Source: a virus | IMG/VR virus record: IMGVR_UViG_3300029787_000003 | Span: 3,236-67,235 of that record | DNA length: 64,000 bases | Direction: 5' to 3' (one strand) | In this document: positions 17,901-27,505 of the stretch, piece after piece | Numbering within the stretch: the first letter of the stretch is position 1 | How the letters are laid out: each line of letters opens with the position of its first letter | Program-made: the position numbers and the translations under genes | Notes under the pieces: generated by a model | Seen by the model: the letters and a program-made list of their open reading frames with translations, nothing else | Told to the model about the DNA's origin: nothing | Databases searched by the model: none

Positions 17901-20048
17901 GCATTACTAGGTTCTTCAACACCAGGTCTTAACCAATCTAATAGTAATATTGCTATTGGAATGAGAGCAGGTGCACTAGCACAATCTGGTAGTTGTAATA
18001 TTTTGATAGGTAGAGATTCAGGTACCTGCATAACTACTGGATGTATGAACGTTGCAATTGGCCGTTCAACTGCTAGTGGGAGTGCTGTTACTGGTAATTA
18101 TAACGCTTTATTCGGAGAAAGTGCAGCTAAATGTTTGGCTGGTGGTGATCGTAATACAGTTATTGGCCGATGGGCAGGAAAATATTTAACAAATGGTAGT
18201 CAAAACACCATCTTAGGCCATAGTGCAGGTTGTTGTGTAACTAATGGTAATTGTAATACTCTCATTGGTAATGGTGCTGGTAAAAGAATTCAAACTGGTT
18301 TCAATAACATTACTATAGGCCGTGAAGCTGGTCAAAATATAACGAATGCTAGTAATAATATCGTCATTGGATGTCAGGTTGATACTACATCAGACGGTGC
18401 AAGTGGAGAATTAAGAATTGGTGCTGGTTCAACCATATTAATTAGTGGTGAATTCGATGGTGGAACTGTAACTCTTGCTGGTCTTGCAACTGCTAATCCT
18501 ACTGCTGGTATTCTTAGCACTAGAGATTTCCATACAGATCAACTTAGTGTAACTGGTCTCTCTACCTTTACTGCTAATGTAAGTATTGCTTCAACCTTAT
18601 TTGTGAAAGCAAGAGCAGGTTATGGGAAAGATCAATTAATTGTTGGTGATGAAGCCACATATAATGAACAAATAAAATTATGGCGACAGAGTAATGGTTC
18701 AGTAATAGATTTTACTCATGATGATGACCCTAATGCAATTAGATCGGCCGATATTTTATCACTTAGAGCTAGTTACACAACCAGCACAGCAAATACTTTC
18801 AATGGTTTTGGTATTGATATTGATGATTCTCAAATTTTTCCATCCCATAATTATAGACCCAATTTAGGAACTCCACTCAACAACTTTGGTAACATATACG
18901 CAACTGGTATTATTACTGCTGCAGCTATTGGTGGCCCTGTTGGTATTATCACATACTATGGTGATGGTTCTAAACTACAAGGTGTTGCAGGTGGTCTTAA
19001 TGTTCAGGATGAAGGTGTTACATTAGCAACACAAGCAACCACTCTTAACTTTGAAGGTTCTGGTGTTAGTGCTACTGGTACTGGTGCAACTAAAACTATT
19101 ACTATCTCTGGTGGTGGTGGATCGACTGGTGCTTGGTCTCCTGATGATGATCAAAACTTATTTGCTGGTACTAGAGCTGGTAGATGTTTAGATGGTACCA
19201 ATGGTTGCTTCAACGTATTCCTTGGATGTAATGCTGGTCAATGTACTGATTCTGGTGCTGAGAATATATTTGCAGGTAAGGGTGCAGGTTTTGGTAACCA
19301 AAGTGGTGATTATAATATTTTCTTAGGCTCTTATGCAGGTAAATGCAATACTGTTGGTTATGGTAACGTATTGTTTGGTAAAGAAGTTGGATTCTGTTTG
19401 GATACAGGTATTCATAACTTCTATGCACTAGAAAGAGCAGGTAGTAATGCTTATAATGGTTGTGATAACATTGCAATTGGTAGATGTGCTGGTTATGAGA
19501 TGCAATCTAACGACAATGTTCTTTTAGGCCGAAATGCTGGTAGAGGACAAGTCTTTGGTCATCGAAATGTTGTTATCGGTATGGATGCTGGTAGGTGTGG
19601 TGAACGTGGTGATAATAATGTAATGATTGGTTGCAATGCAGGTCGTTGTAACCAAGGAACAGGTAACGTATTCTTAGGCCATAATACTGGTTCTGCTGTT
19701 ACTAGTGCTAGTGGTAATGTTGTTATTGGATGTAATGTATCACTTGCATCTTCTGTTATAGATCATCAACTAGCAATTGGTGTTGGTAATACAAACTGGA
19801 TCACTGGTATTGAGAACTACAACCTCGGTATCGGAAGTGATAGACCAAGAGTTGCTCTTGATGTTGCTGGAACGGTAGCAACAAGAACGTTCTTCCAGAA
19901 TGAAGTTGAATTGCGTAGTAGTGAAACCTTCCCTAAAGAAGGTGGCCCAGTAAATGGAGGTGTATTTGGCCCATATACTATTGGAACTGGTGCTTGTCTT
20001 ACTATCGGGCCTGGATCTACATTTACTATCATTGGAATACCTGAATAA
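14937..20048 (+). CDS. Very long cysteine-rich repeat tail fibre
   Basis: The 1703-aa product is built from four large blocks of N-x-x-(I/L)-G-x-x-A-G repeats (near residues 75-275, 570-790, 890-1180 and 1450-1650). Blocks typically open with a phrase like DAQENLFAGT, followed by DSDTC, and close with QLAIGxGxxxWITGN; most are followed by a GIGTT linker. Between blocks are YGDGSxLxGI modules found in other fibres of this window. I count about 46 Cys, mostly at repeat turns, far more than in other fibres here. One inter-block domain (about residues 320-450) contains HxPLIFYLE and ends in VLHYQCYNHGYMGNAI, which resembles a cupredoxin-like fold seen in phage fibres. No chaperone domain is visible at the C-terminus (FTIIGIPE). 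Confidence 0.87.
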   Translation: MAIKLSGSTIIDDSRQIINAGNVGIGTTDPTAKVTASNTAVLAAGVGTFHKVYGDGSELINIGLGGTDTWNQDAQGNLVAGVGAGVARDADTCSNLFIGCCAGAAVNSGDRNVFLGYYAAKSTFTSGNCNVAIGDEAGKCGNGDNQVFLGSSAGFCMSGDGGVAIGKNAGRHKTSGIANVFIGCYAGSCGGTDGCTTVVGALAGKCGEGGCNAIFGSKAGFNNTSGDFNTFLGYQAGCSSTSGSNLVAIGNAVQVPSLTGDTQLAIGAGATTWITGNDTFKVGIGTTTYTSSLNVHKDIGGYQVLSAEGEGSTTLEVKTISKTAKHRYPGGGGSSTSGYEIDGAESPYLTLTPGRTYRFEQSDSSNDNHPLIFYLEANKTTEYTAGVSYYADGAQATSGAFSSAYNSASVRYTEITVSDETPLVLHYQCYNHGYMGNAISFPNNVLNTNYQSTIRADLHVTGIATFGSASLKLDGTSNIINVGAALTLGHSQGIQYHTQNLHATGFEVNQINASGITTFTNVKVGTGATIESNGNATLGVLTATSFHGSGAGLTGLNVRFDPDSQENLYAGTNAGADSDSDTCYNVAIGKSAGALLNSGDSNVFIGCNAARRATSGTANIAIGQNVAADVGNTGNCLTGNCNVMLGTSAGGNLSTGSYNLLFGYAAGFSLSGNFTGSNNIFMGGESASLGDMSGSCNIGLGKCVFQNIDSGDENIALGVNAMANGTVTGKQNIVLGTCAGNRLSSGSQNLFLGAYANTGLPLVTGNHNIAIGHSVSVADHTASCQLAIGVGNTHWITGNANFNVGIGTTDPDAPVGSGVTAKLSAGIVSAFTFYGDGSNLSGIVASGQGIQIRDNNSLIGTAGTINFSTNLSVSAISGAAVTITSQGLWTADAQENLFAGTCSGYNRDSDTCFNIGIGYSAGEALNEGDENIFIGRCSGTKSVTASNNVFLGSNTGEWGILGDDNFFAGTAAGRCKQGGSENVALGPFALLGSSTPGLNQSNSNIAIGMRAGALAQSGSCNILIGRDSGTCITTGCMNVAIGRSTASGSAVTGNYNALFGESAAKCLAGGDRNTVIGRWAGKYLTNGSQNTILGHSAGCCVTNGNCNTLIGNGAGKRIQTGFNNITIGREAGQNITNASNNIVIGCQVDTTSDGASGELRIGAGSTILISGEFDGGTVTLAGLATANPTAGILSTRDFHTDQLSVTGLSTFTANVSIASTLFVKARAGYGKDQLIVGDEATYNEQIKLWRQSNGSVIDFTHDDDPNAIRSADILSLRASYTTSTANTFNGFGIDIDDSQIFPSHNYRPNLGTPLNNFGNIYATGIITAAAIGGPVGIITYYGDGSKLQGVAGGLNVQDEGVTLATQATTLNFEGSGVSATGTGATKTITISGGGGSTGAWSPDDDQNLFAGTRAGRCLDGTNGCFNVFLGCNAGQCTDSGAENIFAGKGAGFGNQSGDYNIFLGSYAGKCNTVGYGNVLFGKEVGFCLDTGIHNFYALERAGSNAYNGCDNIAIGRCAGYEMQSNDNVLLGRNAGRGQVFGHRNVVIGMDAGRCGERGDNNVMIGCNAGRCNQGTGNVFLGHNTGSAVTSASGNVVIGCNVSLASSVIDHQLAIGVGNTNWITGIENYNLGIGSDRPRVALDVAGTVATRTFFQNEVELRSSETFPKEGGPVNGGVFGPYTIGTGACLTIGPGSTFTIIGIPE

Positions 20049-20051
20049 ATA
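20045..20051 (+). promoter_or_regulatory. T4-type late promoter box ATAAATA
   Basis: ATAAATAATA overlaps the stop codon of the 1703-aa fibre gene and lies 21 bp before the ATG at 20073. Confidence 0.6.
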
Positions 20052-20072
20052 ATAAAACAATTGAAATAGATT

Positions 20073-20612
20073 ATGAGTACTTTAGTCCTAAAGGGAGACA
20101 TCTCTGGGTTCACAAAACTACAGGCCAAAGATCAAGCATCATGTAAGATATTGAAATTACCTAATACAGGTAGTTTTAAATGGGAAAGTTACGCAATAGT
20201 ATTAGATAAAAAAAATTCTGGTACTACCAGTGGTACTTTCACTAGAGGTGTCTGGCAAACAAGAGATTTGATTACAAAGACTGATATAGATAACATTATA
20301 TCTCTCTCCAATAATCAATTTACATTAGGTGCAGGTACTTATTTAATTAAATGGTCAGCACCTGTATATAATGTAGATGGTCATCAAACTAGATTAAGAA
20401 ACATGAGTGACCTGACTACAGACATTGTTGGTTCTTCAGAATCTGATAACTCAAGATCTTTTGGTACTGGTGTTATAACTATTCTTGAAAATAAAATTTT
20501 TGAGATACAACACAGATCAGAAACTACTGTAACTAATAATGGATTTGGTTTTAATTTAGATTTTGGTGAGGATAATATTTTCACCATCATTGAAGTATAT
20601 AAAGAGTCGTGA
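20073..20612 (+). CDS. C1q/TNF-like jelly-roll tip protein
   Basis: The 179-aa product resembles a phage jelly-roll family found at fibre tips. It has the motifs TRGVWQTRDL, SLSNNQFTLGAGTYLIKWSAP, DGHQTRLRN, GSSE, NKIFEIQHR and IFTIIEVYKE. The LGAGTYxIxxSAP strand and terminal IEVYKE strand are typical. Such proteins trimerise and often bind receptors. It is a separate gene here with its own late promoter, so it may attach to a longer fibre or act as a short fibre. The family call is from memory of the motif order. Confidence 0.7.
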   Translation: MSTLVLKGDISGFTKLQAKDQASCKILKLPNTGSFKWESYAIVLDKKNSGTTSGTFTRGVWQTRDLITKTDIDNIISLSNNQFTLGAGTYLIKWSAPVYNVDGHQTRLRNMSDLTTDIVGSSESDNSRSFGTGVITILENKIFEIQHRSETTVTNNGFGFNLDFGEDNIFTIIEVYKES

Positions 20613-20618
20613 ATGATG

Positions 20619-20663
20619 CAGTTTTTAAAACCAATAAATAGTAAAAACTGGTTATATGTAACC
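20619..20663 (+). other. Two inverted repeats between the tip protein and the next late promoter
   Basis: CAGTTTTTA (20619-20627) pairs perfectly with TAAAAACTG (20642-20650). GGTTA (20650-20654) pairs with TAACC (20659-20663). No T-run follows, so a standard intrinsic terminator is not obvious; an RNA processing or stability element is possible. Confidence 0.4.
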
Positions 20664-20670
20664 ACTATTG

Positions 20671-20678
20671 TATAAATA
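20671..20678 (+). promoter_or_regulatory. Perfect T4 late promoter box TATAAATA
   Basis: TATAAATA is an exact match to the T4 late consensus and lies 20 bp before the ATG at 20699. Confidence 0.75.
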
Positions 20679-20698
20679 GACAAAGGTATTCAGAGAAT

Positions 20699-21103
20699 AT
20701 GGGAGTTCTAAACGCAGATAGAGTTAACGCTGGTATTTTCAGTGGTGATGGTTCCCTACTGTCTAATGTAACAGCAGTTGGAACTGGACTAGCGGTAGAA
20801 AACAGTGGTGTATTAGTTGGAACTGCACTTACACTTGACTTTAACCAAGGAGTTGACGTTCAATTCAGTGGGGGTATTGCTACTATCACAAGCCAAGCAG
20901 CCACTTGGCAGGGTAACCAAACTGGTACTTTCACTTTAGGATCAGTTGGTATTGGTACAACCAACACACAATCAGTCGCAGGTGTTGCACTTACATCACA
21001 ACTAACTGTGGGTATAGTATCATGCTATGAAATCTATCAAGACTCAAAACGTCTTGCACTCGAATCAAATGTTATAGCATATGCTGTAGCACTTGGTGGC
21101 TAA
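20699..21103 (+). CDS. Short fibre-type structural protein
   Basis: The 134-aa product begins with MGVLNADRVNAGIFSGDGS, a copy of the AGI...GDGSxLxxV module used throughout the fibres. It continues with VGIGTTNTQ and ends in LALESNVIAYAVALGG. It looks like a miniature fibre or a fibre subunit made of one module plus a C-terminal cap. It has its own late promoter. Confidence 0.7.
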   Translation: MGVLNADRVNAGIFSGDGSLLSNVTAVGTGLAVENSGVLVGTALTLDFNQGVDVQFSGGIATITSQAATWQGNQTGTFTLGSVGIGTTNTQSVAGVALTSQLTVGIVSCYEIYQDSKRLALESNVIAYAVALGG

Positions 21104-21109
21104 TCCATC

Positions 21110-21117
21110 TATAAATA
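21110..21117 (+). promoter_or_regulatory. Perfect T4 late promoter box TATAAATA
   Basis: TATAAATAAAAA lies 28 bp before the ATG at 21146, in the short gap between two structural genes. Confidence 0.75.
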
Positions 21118-21145
21118 AAAACAAGGACAGAGGTATTTGTAAGAA

Positions 21146-24100
21146 ATGGCAAAACATCTAATTTATAACTATACTTTCACACCAGGCACTAGTCTGAATG
21201 GTACGATTGTTATTGAAGGTAATTATCCCGTTAGAACTTGGCAGTTAATTACAAATACAGGTACAGCAGGTGATTATAATCATACTTTTATAAGAGACGA
21301 TCTTGCTGCTAGTACGGGTGCGATTGATATTATAAGTGGAGGTAGCGGAGGTAACCTTATAGTTGCTGAAACAGGTACAAGTTATGATCCTGTTTCAGGT
21401 ATCATGACTGTGACTACCACTACTAGCCATGGTCTAGTTAATGGTGACAGAATACAATTCCGTCAAGATTCACTTATCTTTACTTGTGAGAAGGATGGAA
21501 ATAATAAAGAGAAATCATATCCAAGAACAACTGACCCTACTTATGGTCAGGATATAGTAATTACTAAAGTTGATGCTGATACATTTACTTGTTATGTTTA
21601 CGATGCATCAACAGATAACGAAATAATATATAACTTCTCCGATAAAACTTTATCTGGATCAACATATTATAATAGTGTACTTGATACAACTACAATGACG
21701 TTGCTTGCGGATACATCCGACATGGATTACCGTGATGAATTACAGATCTTTGTAGATGCACAGCACGAAAAGATAGAATTTTCAGAAACTTTTATTGATC
21801 CTGTAAGTAAATTAAGAGTTTCAAACCCACAAAACTTAATTGATACTGACTTTGAATATGGACTACAACCAACAAAGTGGGAGACTATAGAACTTGTAAA
21901 TCAGGTTCCATCGTTCTATTCTAATTCAGCAGACTATTCTATTGCAGACGTTACTTCTGTTCAAACTTTCCAAGATAGTACGAACATCACTGTAAATACT
22001 GTTGCTGATCATGGATTAGTAGTTGGTGCACCTATCGACGTTCAAGGTCTTGCAGCAAGAACTGCAGAGGGTAAGTTTCTTATAACATCAGTTCCTTCTG
22101 ATACATCATTCGTTTATAGAGCAAAGAAAAGACAAGAAAAAACAGGAAGAATTGATGGTAGTTACACTGTTATTACACCAGGTCAGTTCTATAATGGATC
22201 TGAAATTCAATATAACAATGAGATTGGAATTGAAACAGATGGTGCTGATCCATCTACACTAAAATTATTTACTGATTATGTTCATGGATTTATTGCAGGT
22301 TCTAGTTTATACTTCACTAATACTATTGGATCTCTAAAATATACAGTAGAAGAGGCTGCAACTGCTCTTGCTCCTGATGGTAGACCTTATGTTGATTTCT
22401 CAAATACTGCAACTGTAGACTTTACTCCAGATGTTTCACAGACAGAAACAAGAGTAAAGAGATCTACTTATACTCGTAAATTTAAGACTGGTGATGTTGA
22501 TACTGCCAATAATTCAATTAATTGGCCAAATCATAGATTAAGACAGGGTGACTGTGTTCTTTATAGTCCTTCTGCAGGAGACGCATCAGTTGGTGGACTA
22601 CAAAGATTCCAGATTTATTATATTAAAGATGCTAGTAACCCAAATACAGTTACCTTATGTGAAACTACAAATGGACAGTTTAATAATAATGCAGAAATCA
22701 ATATAACAAGTGCAGGTACTTCTTCTTATGGATACCATGCCTTAATGTTATGTTATGAAATTGGTTTAGCCTTAAGTTATTCTGGATATCAGACTGCTTT
22801 TTATAGTAGAAGATACTACTTTGGTAGTGGTTCGGGTTGGGATTTAACCAACTATAGTATAGGTTACAATGGAAGTAGATGGGTTGGTATTGGACAGGAA
22901 ACTCCTGGTTATATGATGGTGATGGATAAGAAAACAAGTACTCAACTAGAGACATATTCAGTTAAGGATCCTATTTATTCTACACGTTCTAATTCAAACT
23001 TTACCTTCAATAAGGCTGGTAGTGTTCCTGATGGATATGAATTTACGGAAGATTGGCAGAGATGGGAACAATATTCTACTACAGGAGATGGTACTGAGAA
23101 CCAAGTATATGCTTCTTATGGTAGAGCATTCCTTTATCAGGCACATGATTATAGAAGTAGTTACAGTTATCAGTATGGTGGAAACTACAGTGATGGTGGT
23201 AGATGGTTCTGGATGTATCTAACAGATGATGGTGAAGCAGATTCATTCTTCTATGCTAACCATGGTCTGGAAGATCAAAGTAGTTTGACTGTTACTGTAG
23301 GTGCTGGTGCATCTATTAAGTATAGAACTGATACAGGTACTACTTATAACACAACACCTACTTTCGGATATATTGGTTCTGGAACAACACATAGTATTAC
23401 TGTTGTTGGTGATGATAGATTCAAAATCAATACTGCATTAAGATTAAGTAGTGGTTCAGGAACTTACACATTTTCTGGTGAAGGTAATAACCCACTTAAG
23501 AACTCCTTCTATATTAATGATTCAAGGATAACTAATAGACAAATGGGAACTATTGGTGTTGGTGTTGGTGGTTCTATTCCTACTTCACTATCTGGCCCTG
23601 TTACACCAACTGTTGAAACTATTGATGTTGTTCATGAGGCAGTAAAAGCTAAGATGGATACTATTAGAACATCAATGGGTAATGATGCTATTAGAATGCT
23701 TTATGATGGTAGTAATAATAATGGATATGCACCATTCCAAAGTTGGAATAGTAATGTAGATGGTGGTTATCAGTATGTTTCACATAACAGATATAATATG
23801 TACGTATATCTGCAGAATACTTCTGGATCTACAAATAGTTACTACAGTGGATCTTTGAGTAGTAAACCAAATTGGGGAACTGGTACAAGACAAGATTTAT
23901 TTAACACAACAGCTCTTGCTGGGTTGGGATTTGATATGATTGAAACACCATATACAAATAATACATATACAAATTACTGGTATAGTATCAAACAGATTCC
24001 TAGTCTGGCTGGTTTGACTGTTAGTGGATTGCCTGTTAACAGAGCCAGATGGGACTGGTCTAGTTTCTGGAGTTACTGTCAAGGTAACTACGGTCAAGTT

Positions 24101-27100
24101 AATAATAACCAAAATGCTAACTACACAAACTATGATACATCAATCGGTAATGGATGGAGATATAATTACGTAGCAAAGTGGACATATGGTAGTAGTTATA
24201 ATGATTACGTCCAGCTGGCTCTGGTTATTGATAATAGTAACTGGCCTTCTTACTATAATAATATTAGTGGAAGTCATTATTATACTCCTTGGTATTCTCT
24301 AACTCCAAGAGATTATACTTACGGTGGTCAGAGATATGTTATTGATATGGTATTCCCAATTAGGTATACTGTTAACTCAAATTCATATGGTCAGTCTGGT
24401 AGTGTACTTACACATGCTCAGATAGCAAACACTGTCGCAGCAGGTATTGCAGCTAGTATGACCAGTACACCATTAAATGCTGGTGTAGTTCAATTTGAAC
24501 AACTTAATTCTGTTAGATTTGCATTGAGAGATCCTAATGATGTTCAGTATGATATTACCAATCCAGGTATGACTCCATTGATATTCACTACCTTAGAAGC
24601 AACAGGTGGTGTTGATGGTTTCTATCCTATTGATGTTGTCGGTGCTGGTGGTACTCAAATGCAATCATTCTCATCAGGATTAATTCCTAAGAGAATAATT
24701 GGATTCTCTTCTGAGTCAATTGCGGAATTAAGTAGTGTAATGTACATTAACATTCCTAACCATAAGATGCAGAACAACCAGAGGTTTGTTTATACTTCTG
24801 ATGGAACTGGATCAATACCTGGCTTGACTTCAGCATTCACTTACCATGCTCTTGTAAGTGGCCCAGATCATATACAGTTAACAGATACTGCAGACGGAGC
24901 ACCAATTGGTATTGGAACAACAGATGCTGGTAACTTTATATTAACGGTTCCATCGGTAGCAGGAATTTCATCTGCTGTTGGTACTGTTGCTATCTCAACT
25001 GTTTCCCCGACAATCGTTGGAACAGACACACTATTCAGAAGATTCTTCAAGGCGGGAGACTCCTTTAAGGTTAATGATTCAACCTTATCACCACCAACAT
25101 ATACAGAATTTACTGTTGACTCGGTGATTGATGATACTAATATAACAGTTACAACTCAACCAACATCTGGTATACAAACTACACAGTATTATGTTACAAC
25201 CAAGATTAACACTCGACCAGATGGTGCTTTCTTACACAGACCATTTGACGGTGGAGTTGAGATTGATGCTGGTACATCACCAAACAGTTCAATCGTAAGA
25301 CAGACACGTAAGTATTTCCGTTATCAGTCAGGTAAAGGTATTCAGTGTTCATTGGCGATTAACTTCAACCCATCTAGAGTAGCAACAACACTTGTAAGTA
25401 GTGCAAACACTGCATTACCTAGTGAAGTATACAGATTTACTCTTAATAGTAATGAAGCAAACTCTTGGAACGTTTCTGGTGCTGCTAGAGATGGAAGAAT
25501 CTTTGGTGAAAACCCTCCAATCAATATCGTTAAAGGAGATTACCTCGTCTTTACTGTTAATGCACCAGGTCAAAATCTTTGGATTAAGACTGCTCCAACC
25601 ACTGGAGTAGGTGACTCTGTTTCTGCTGTTGGTAATGGTACTGATTCTGGATCAATTAGCTTACAGACAAATGGATTAGGTATTGGAACTTACTACTATC
25701 AAAGTGAAAATGCTGGTGCTATGAGTGGAATGATAAACATTGAGGCAGTTGGTACAGCAACAACAATCGCTAAAGTAGTTACCAAATATCCTCATGGTAT
25801 AACCAGAGTTAATAAAGTAACAATTAAGGGATCTGAAGATCAATCTTACAACGGAACTTTCCAAGTTAGATCATCTACAGACTTTGAGTTTAGATATTAC
25901 ATAACTGATGCTACTACAACTAGTGTTCCAAATGGTATTATTGCATATAATGTTGACTCATGGCAAAATAGTAAGGTTCGTTGTGGACTATTTGATTATC
26001 AGAACGGAATGTTCTTCGAATTTGACGGTGAAAACTTATGGGCAGTAAGAAGATCTACAGTTCAGCAGTTACCTGGTACTGGTGCTGTTACTAAGGGTAG
26101 TAACTTCATGACTGGTACTGATACTAACTTTACTGGACAATTAGTAGTTGGTGATAAGATTGTAATCAGAGGTCAGAGTCATAGAATTACTCACATTCCA
26201 TCTAAGACTTTGATTCATATGCAACCATCATATCAAGGTGTTGATGCTTCTGATATTATTATCACAAAGACTATTGATGTTAGAGTTCAACAAAATGAGT
26301 GGAATATTGATAACGCAGATGGTACAGGGCCTTCAGGATTCTTATTAGATCTAACTAAGATTCAGATGTGCTACCTTGATTACTCTTGGTACGGTGCTGG
26401 TAAGATTAGATTTGGATTTAAAGATACCTACGGTCACGTTAAGTACATGCATGAATTCCGTCACAACAACAGACTGGAAGAAGCATACATGAGAACTGGT
26501 AACATTGCTGGTAGATATGAGATTGAGAACGAAGGAATTCCAACTTATGTTCCATCACTGTTCCACTGGGGTACTTCAATCATTATGGATGGTAAGTTTG
26601 ACGATGATAAAGCGTACTTATTTACTGCTCCATCTAAGACACTAGTGTTTACAAACGGTGACTCTAACGCTGTTAATACAGTTGGTAACTCCTCTCTAAC
26701 ATATAGAGGTGGTTACTATAGAGATTACTATGTAAGAATTCCATTCAACCAAACTGATCAGGGTAAGTTTAGTTCTGGTGCTGCACTTTATACCGCAGAC
26801 AATGCATTACAAGGTACAAATGCATCACCTTACGCACACATTGTAGATTACACTGACTTTGCTGGTGGTAACTTCAACACTTACATATACGTAGGATCAT
26901 ACTATCGCTGGCAGCAACCTGGTGTATATCCAAGCGTTCTTAGTGGAACTGCAGTTAACGTTGGTGCTCCTGCAACTGGTGCTGCTGATGATGAACTGGT
27001 TAACAAGATTCCACTTGTAAGTATCCGTCTTGCACCATCTGTTGATAACAACCTCACAGGTGCCTTAGGAGCAAGAGAAATTGTTAACAGAATGCAATTA

Positions 27101-27505
27101 CAGATGAAGTCTTTGGGTATCACGTTGACTCATGACTGTACTGTTGACCTAATCTTGAATGGACAAAGTAGTAACAGAACATTTAATGATGTTGCATCTC
27201 CATCATTATCAGAATTGGTTCAACACTCTGCTGGTGATAAGATTGTTTCAGGATCAGTAATCTACTCCTTGAGAGCATCTGGTGGTGCTGAAGGTACTGG
27301 TGGTAGAAGACTTCCTGCAACATCTGACTTCGACCTATCACAGATTACTGACTTAGGTAACTCTATATTAGGTGGAGATGGAACGTATCCAAACGGGCCT
27401 GACTTATTAACCATTGCTATTGTTCCTGTTGATACTGCATCTATTAACGCTGACTCACCATTAGAAGTATCCTCTAGGATATCATGGACAGAATCACAGG
27501 CATAG
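21146..27505 (+). CDS. Giant virion structural / tail fibre protein (2119 aa)
   Basis: This is the largest gene in the window. Near the N-terminus it has one copy of the FTC..YPRxxDP module and an NHTFI repeat also found in the 934-aa fibre. A middle region (about residues 530-1070) is unusually rich in Tyr, Asn, Ser and Trp (for example NYGQVNNNQNANYTNYD). The C-terminal third (about residue 1590 on) is a more globular, charged region with Gly-Asp turns (GLFDYQNGMFFEFDGEN, FGFKDTYGHVKYMHEFRH), a type I recall from large cyanophage structural proteins. No signal peptide or enzyme motif is seen. It is probably a long fibre or baseplate appendage; the exact role is unknown. Confidence 0.8.
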   Translation: MAKHLIYNYTFTPGTSLNGTIVIEGNYPVRTWQLITNTGTAGDYNHTFIRDDLAASTGAIDIISGGSGGNLIVAETGTSYDPVSGIMTVTTTTSHGLVNGDRIQFRQDSLIFTCEKDGNNKEKSYPRTTDPTYGQDIVITKVDADTFTCYVYDASTDNEIIYNFSDKTLSGSTYYNSVLDTTTMTLLADTSDMDYRDELQIFVDAQHEKIEFSETFIDPVSKLRVSNPQNLIDTDFEYGLQPTKWETIELVNQVPSFYSNSADYSIADVTSVQTFQDSTNITVNTVADHGLVVGAPIDVQGLAARTAEGKFLITSVPSDTSFVYRAKKRQEKTGRIDGSYTVITPGQFYNGSEIQYNNEIGIETDGADPSTLKLFTDYVHGFIAGSSLYFTNTIGSLKYTVEEAATALAPDGRPYVDFSNTATVDFTPDVSQTETRVKRSTYTRKFKTGDVDTANNSINWPNHRLRQGDCVLYSPSAGDASVGGLQRFQIYYIKDASNPNTVTLCETTNGQFNNNAEINITSAGTSSYGYHALMLCYEIGLALSYSGYQTAFYSRRYYFGSGSGWDLTNYSIGYNGSRWVGIGQETPGYMMVMDKKTSTQLETYSVKDPIYSTRSNSNFTFNKAGSVPDGYEFTEDWQRWEQYSTTGDGTENQVYASYGRAFLYQAHDYRSSYSYQYGGNYSDGGRWFWMYLTDDGEADSFFYANHGLEDQSSLTVTVGAGASIKYRTDTGTTYNTTPTFGYIGSGTTHSITVVGDDRFKINTALRLSSGSGTYTFSGEGNNPLKNSFYINDSRITNRQMGTIGVGVGGSIPTSLSGPVTPTVETIDVVHEAVKAKMDTIRTSMGNDAIRMLYDGSNNNGYAPFQSWNSNVDGGYQYVSHNRYNMYVYLQNTSGSTNSYYSGSLSSKPNWGTGTRQDLFNTTALAGLGFDMIETPYTNNTYTNYWYSIKQIPSLAGLTVSGLPVNRARWDWSSFWSYCQGNYGQVNNNQNANYTNYDTSIGNGWRYNYVAKWTYGSSYNDYVQLALVIDNSNWPSYYNNISGSHYYTPWYSLTPRDYTYGGQRYVIDMVFPIRYTVNSNSYGQSGSVLTHAQIANTVAAGIAASMTSTPLNAGVVQFEQLNSVRFALRDPNDVQYDITNPGMTPLIFTTLEATGGVDGFYPIDVVGAGGTQMQSFSSGLIPKRIIGFSSESIAELSSVMYINIPNHKMQNNQRFVYTSDGTGSIPGLTSAFTYHALVSGPDHIQLTDTADGAPIGIGTTDAGNFILTVPSVAGISSAVGTVAISTVSPTIVGTDTLFRRFFKAGDSFKVNDSTLSPPTYTEFTVDSVIDDTNITVTTQPTSGIQTTQYYVTTKINTRPDGAFLHRPFDGGVEIDAGTSPNSSIVRQTRKYFRYQSGKGIQCSLAINFNPSRVATTLVSSANTALPSEVYRFTLNSNEANSWNVSGAARDGRIFGENPPINIVKGDYLVFTVNAPGQNLWIKTAPTTGVGDSVSAVGNGTDSGSISLQTNGLGIGTYYYQSENAGAMSGMINIEAVGTATTIAKVVTKYPHGITRVNKVTIKGSEDQSYNGTFQVRSSTDFEFRYYITDATTTSVPNGIIAYNVDSWQNSKVRCGLFDYQNGMFFEFDGENLWAVRRSTVQQLPGTGAVTKGSNFMTGTDTNFTGQLVVGDKIVIRGQSHRITHIPSKTLIHMQPSYQGVDASDIIITKTIDVRVQQNEWNIDNADGTGPSGFLLDLTKIQMCYLDYSWYGAGKIRFGFKDTYGHVKYMHEFRHNNRLEEAYMRTGNIAGRYEIENEGIPTYVPSLFHWGTSIIMDGKFDDDKAYLFTAPSKTLVFTNGDSNAVNTVGNSSLTYRGGYYRDYYVRIPFNQTDQGKFSSGAALYTADNALQGTNASPYAHIVDYTDFAGGNFNTYIYVGSYYRWQQPGVYPSVLSGTAVNVGAPATGAADDELVNKIPLVSIRLAPSVDNNLTGALGAREIVNRMQLQMKSLGITLTHDCTVDLILNGQSSNRTFNDVASPSLSELVQHSAGDKIVSGSVIYSLRASGGAEGTGGRRLPATSDFDLSQITDLGNSILGGDGTYPNGPDLLTIAIVPVDTASINADSPLEVSSRISWTESQA

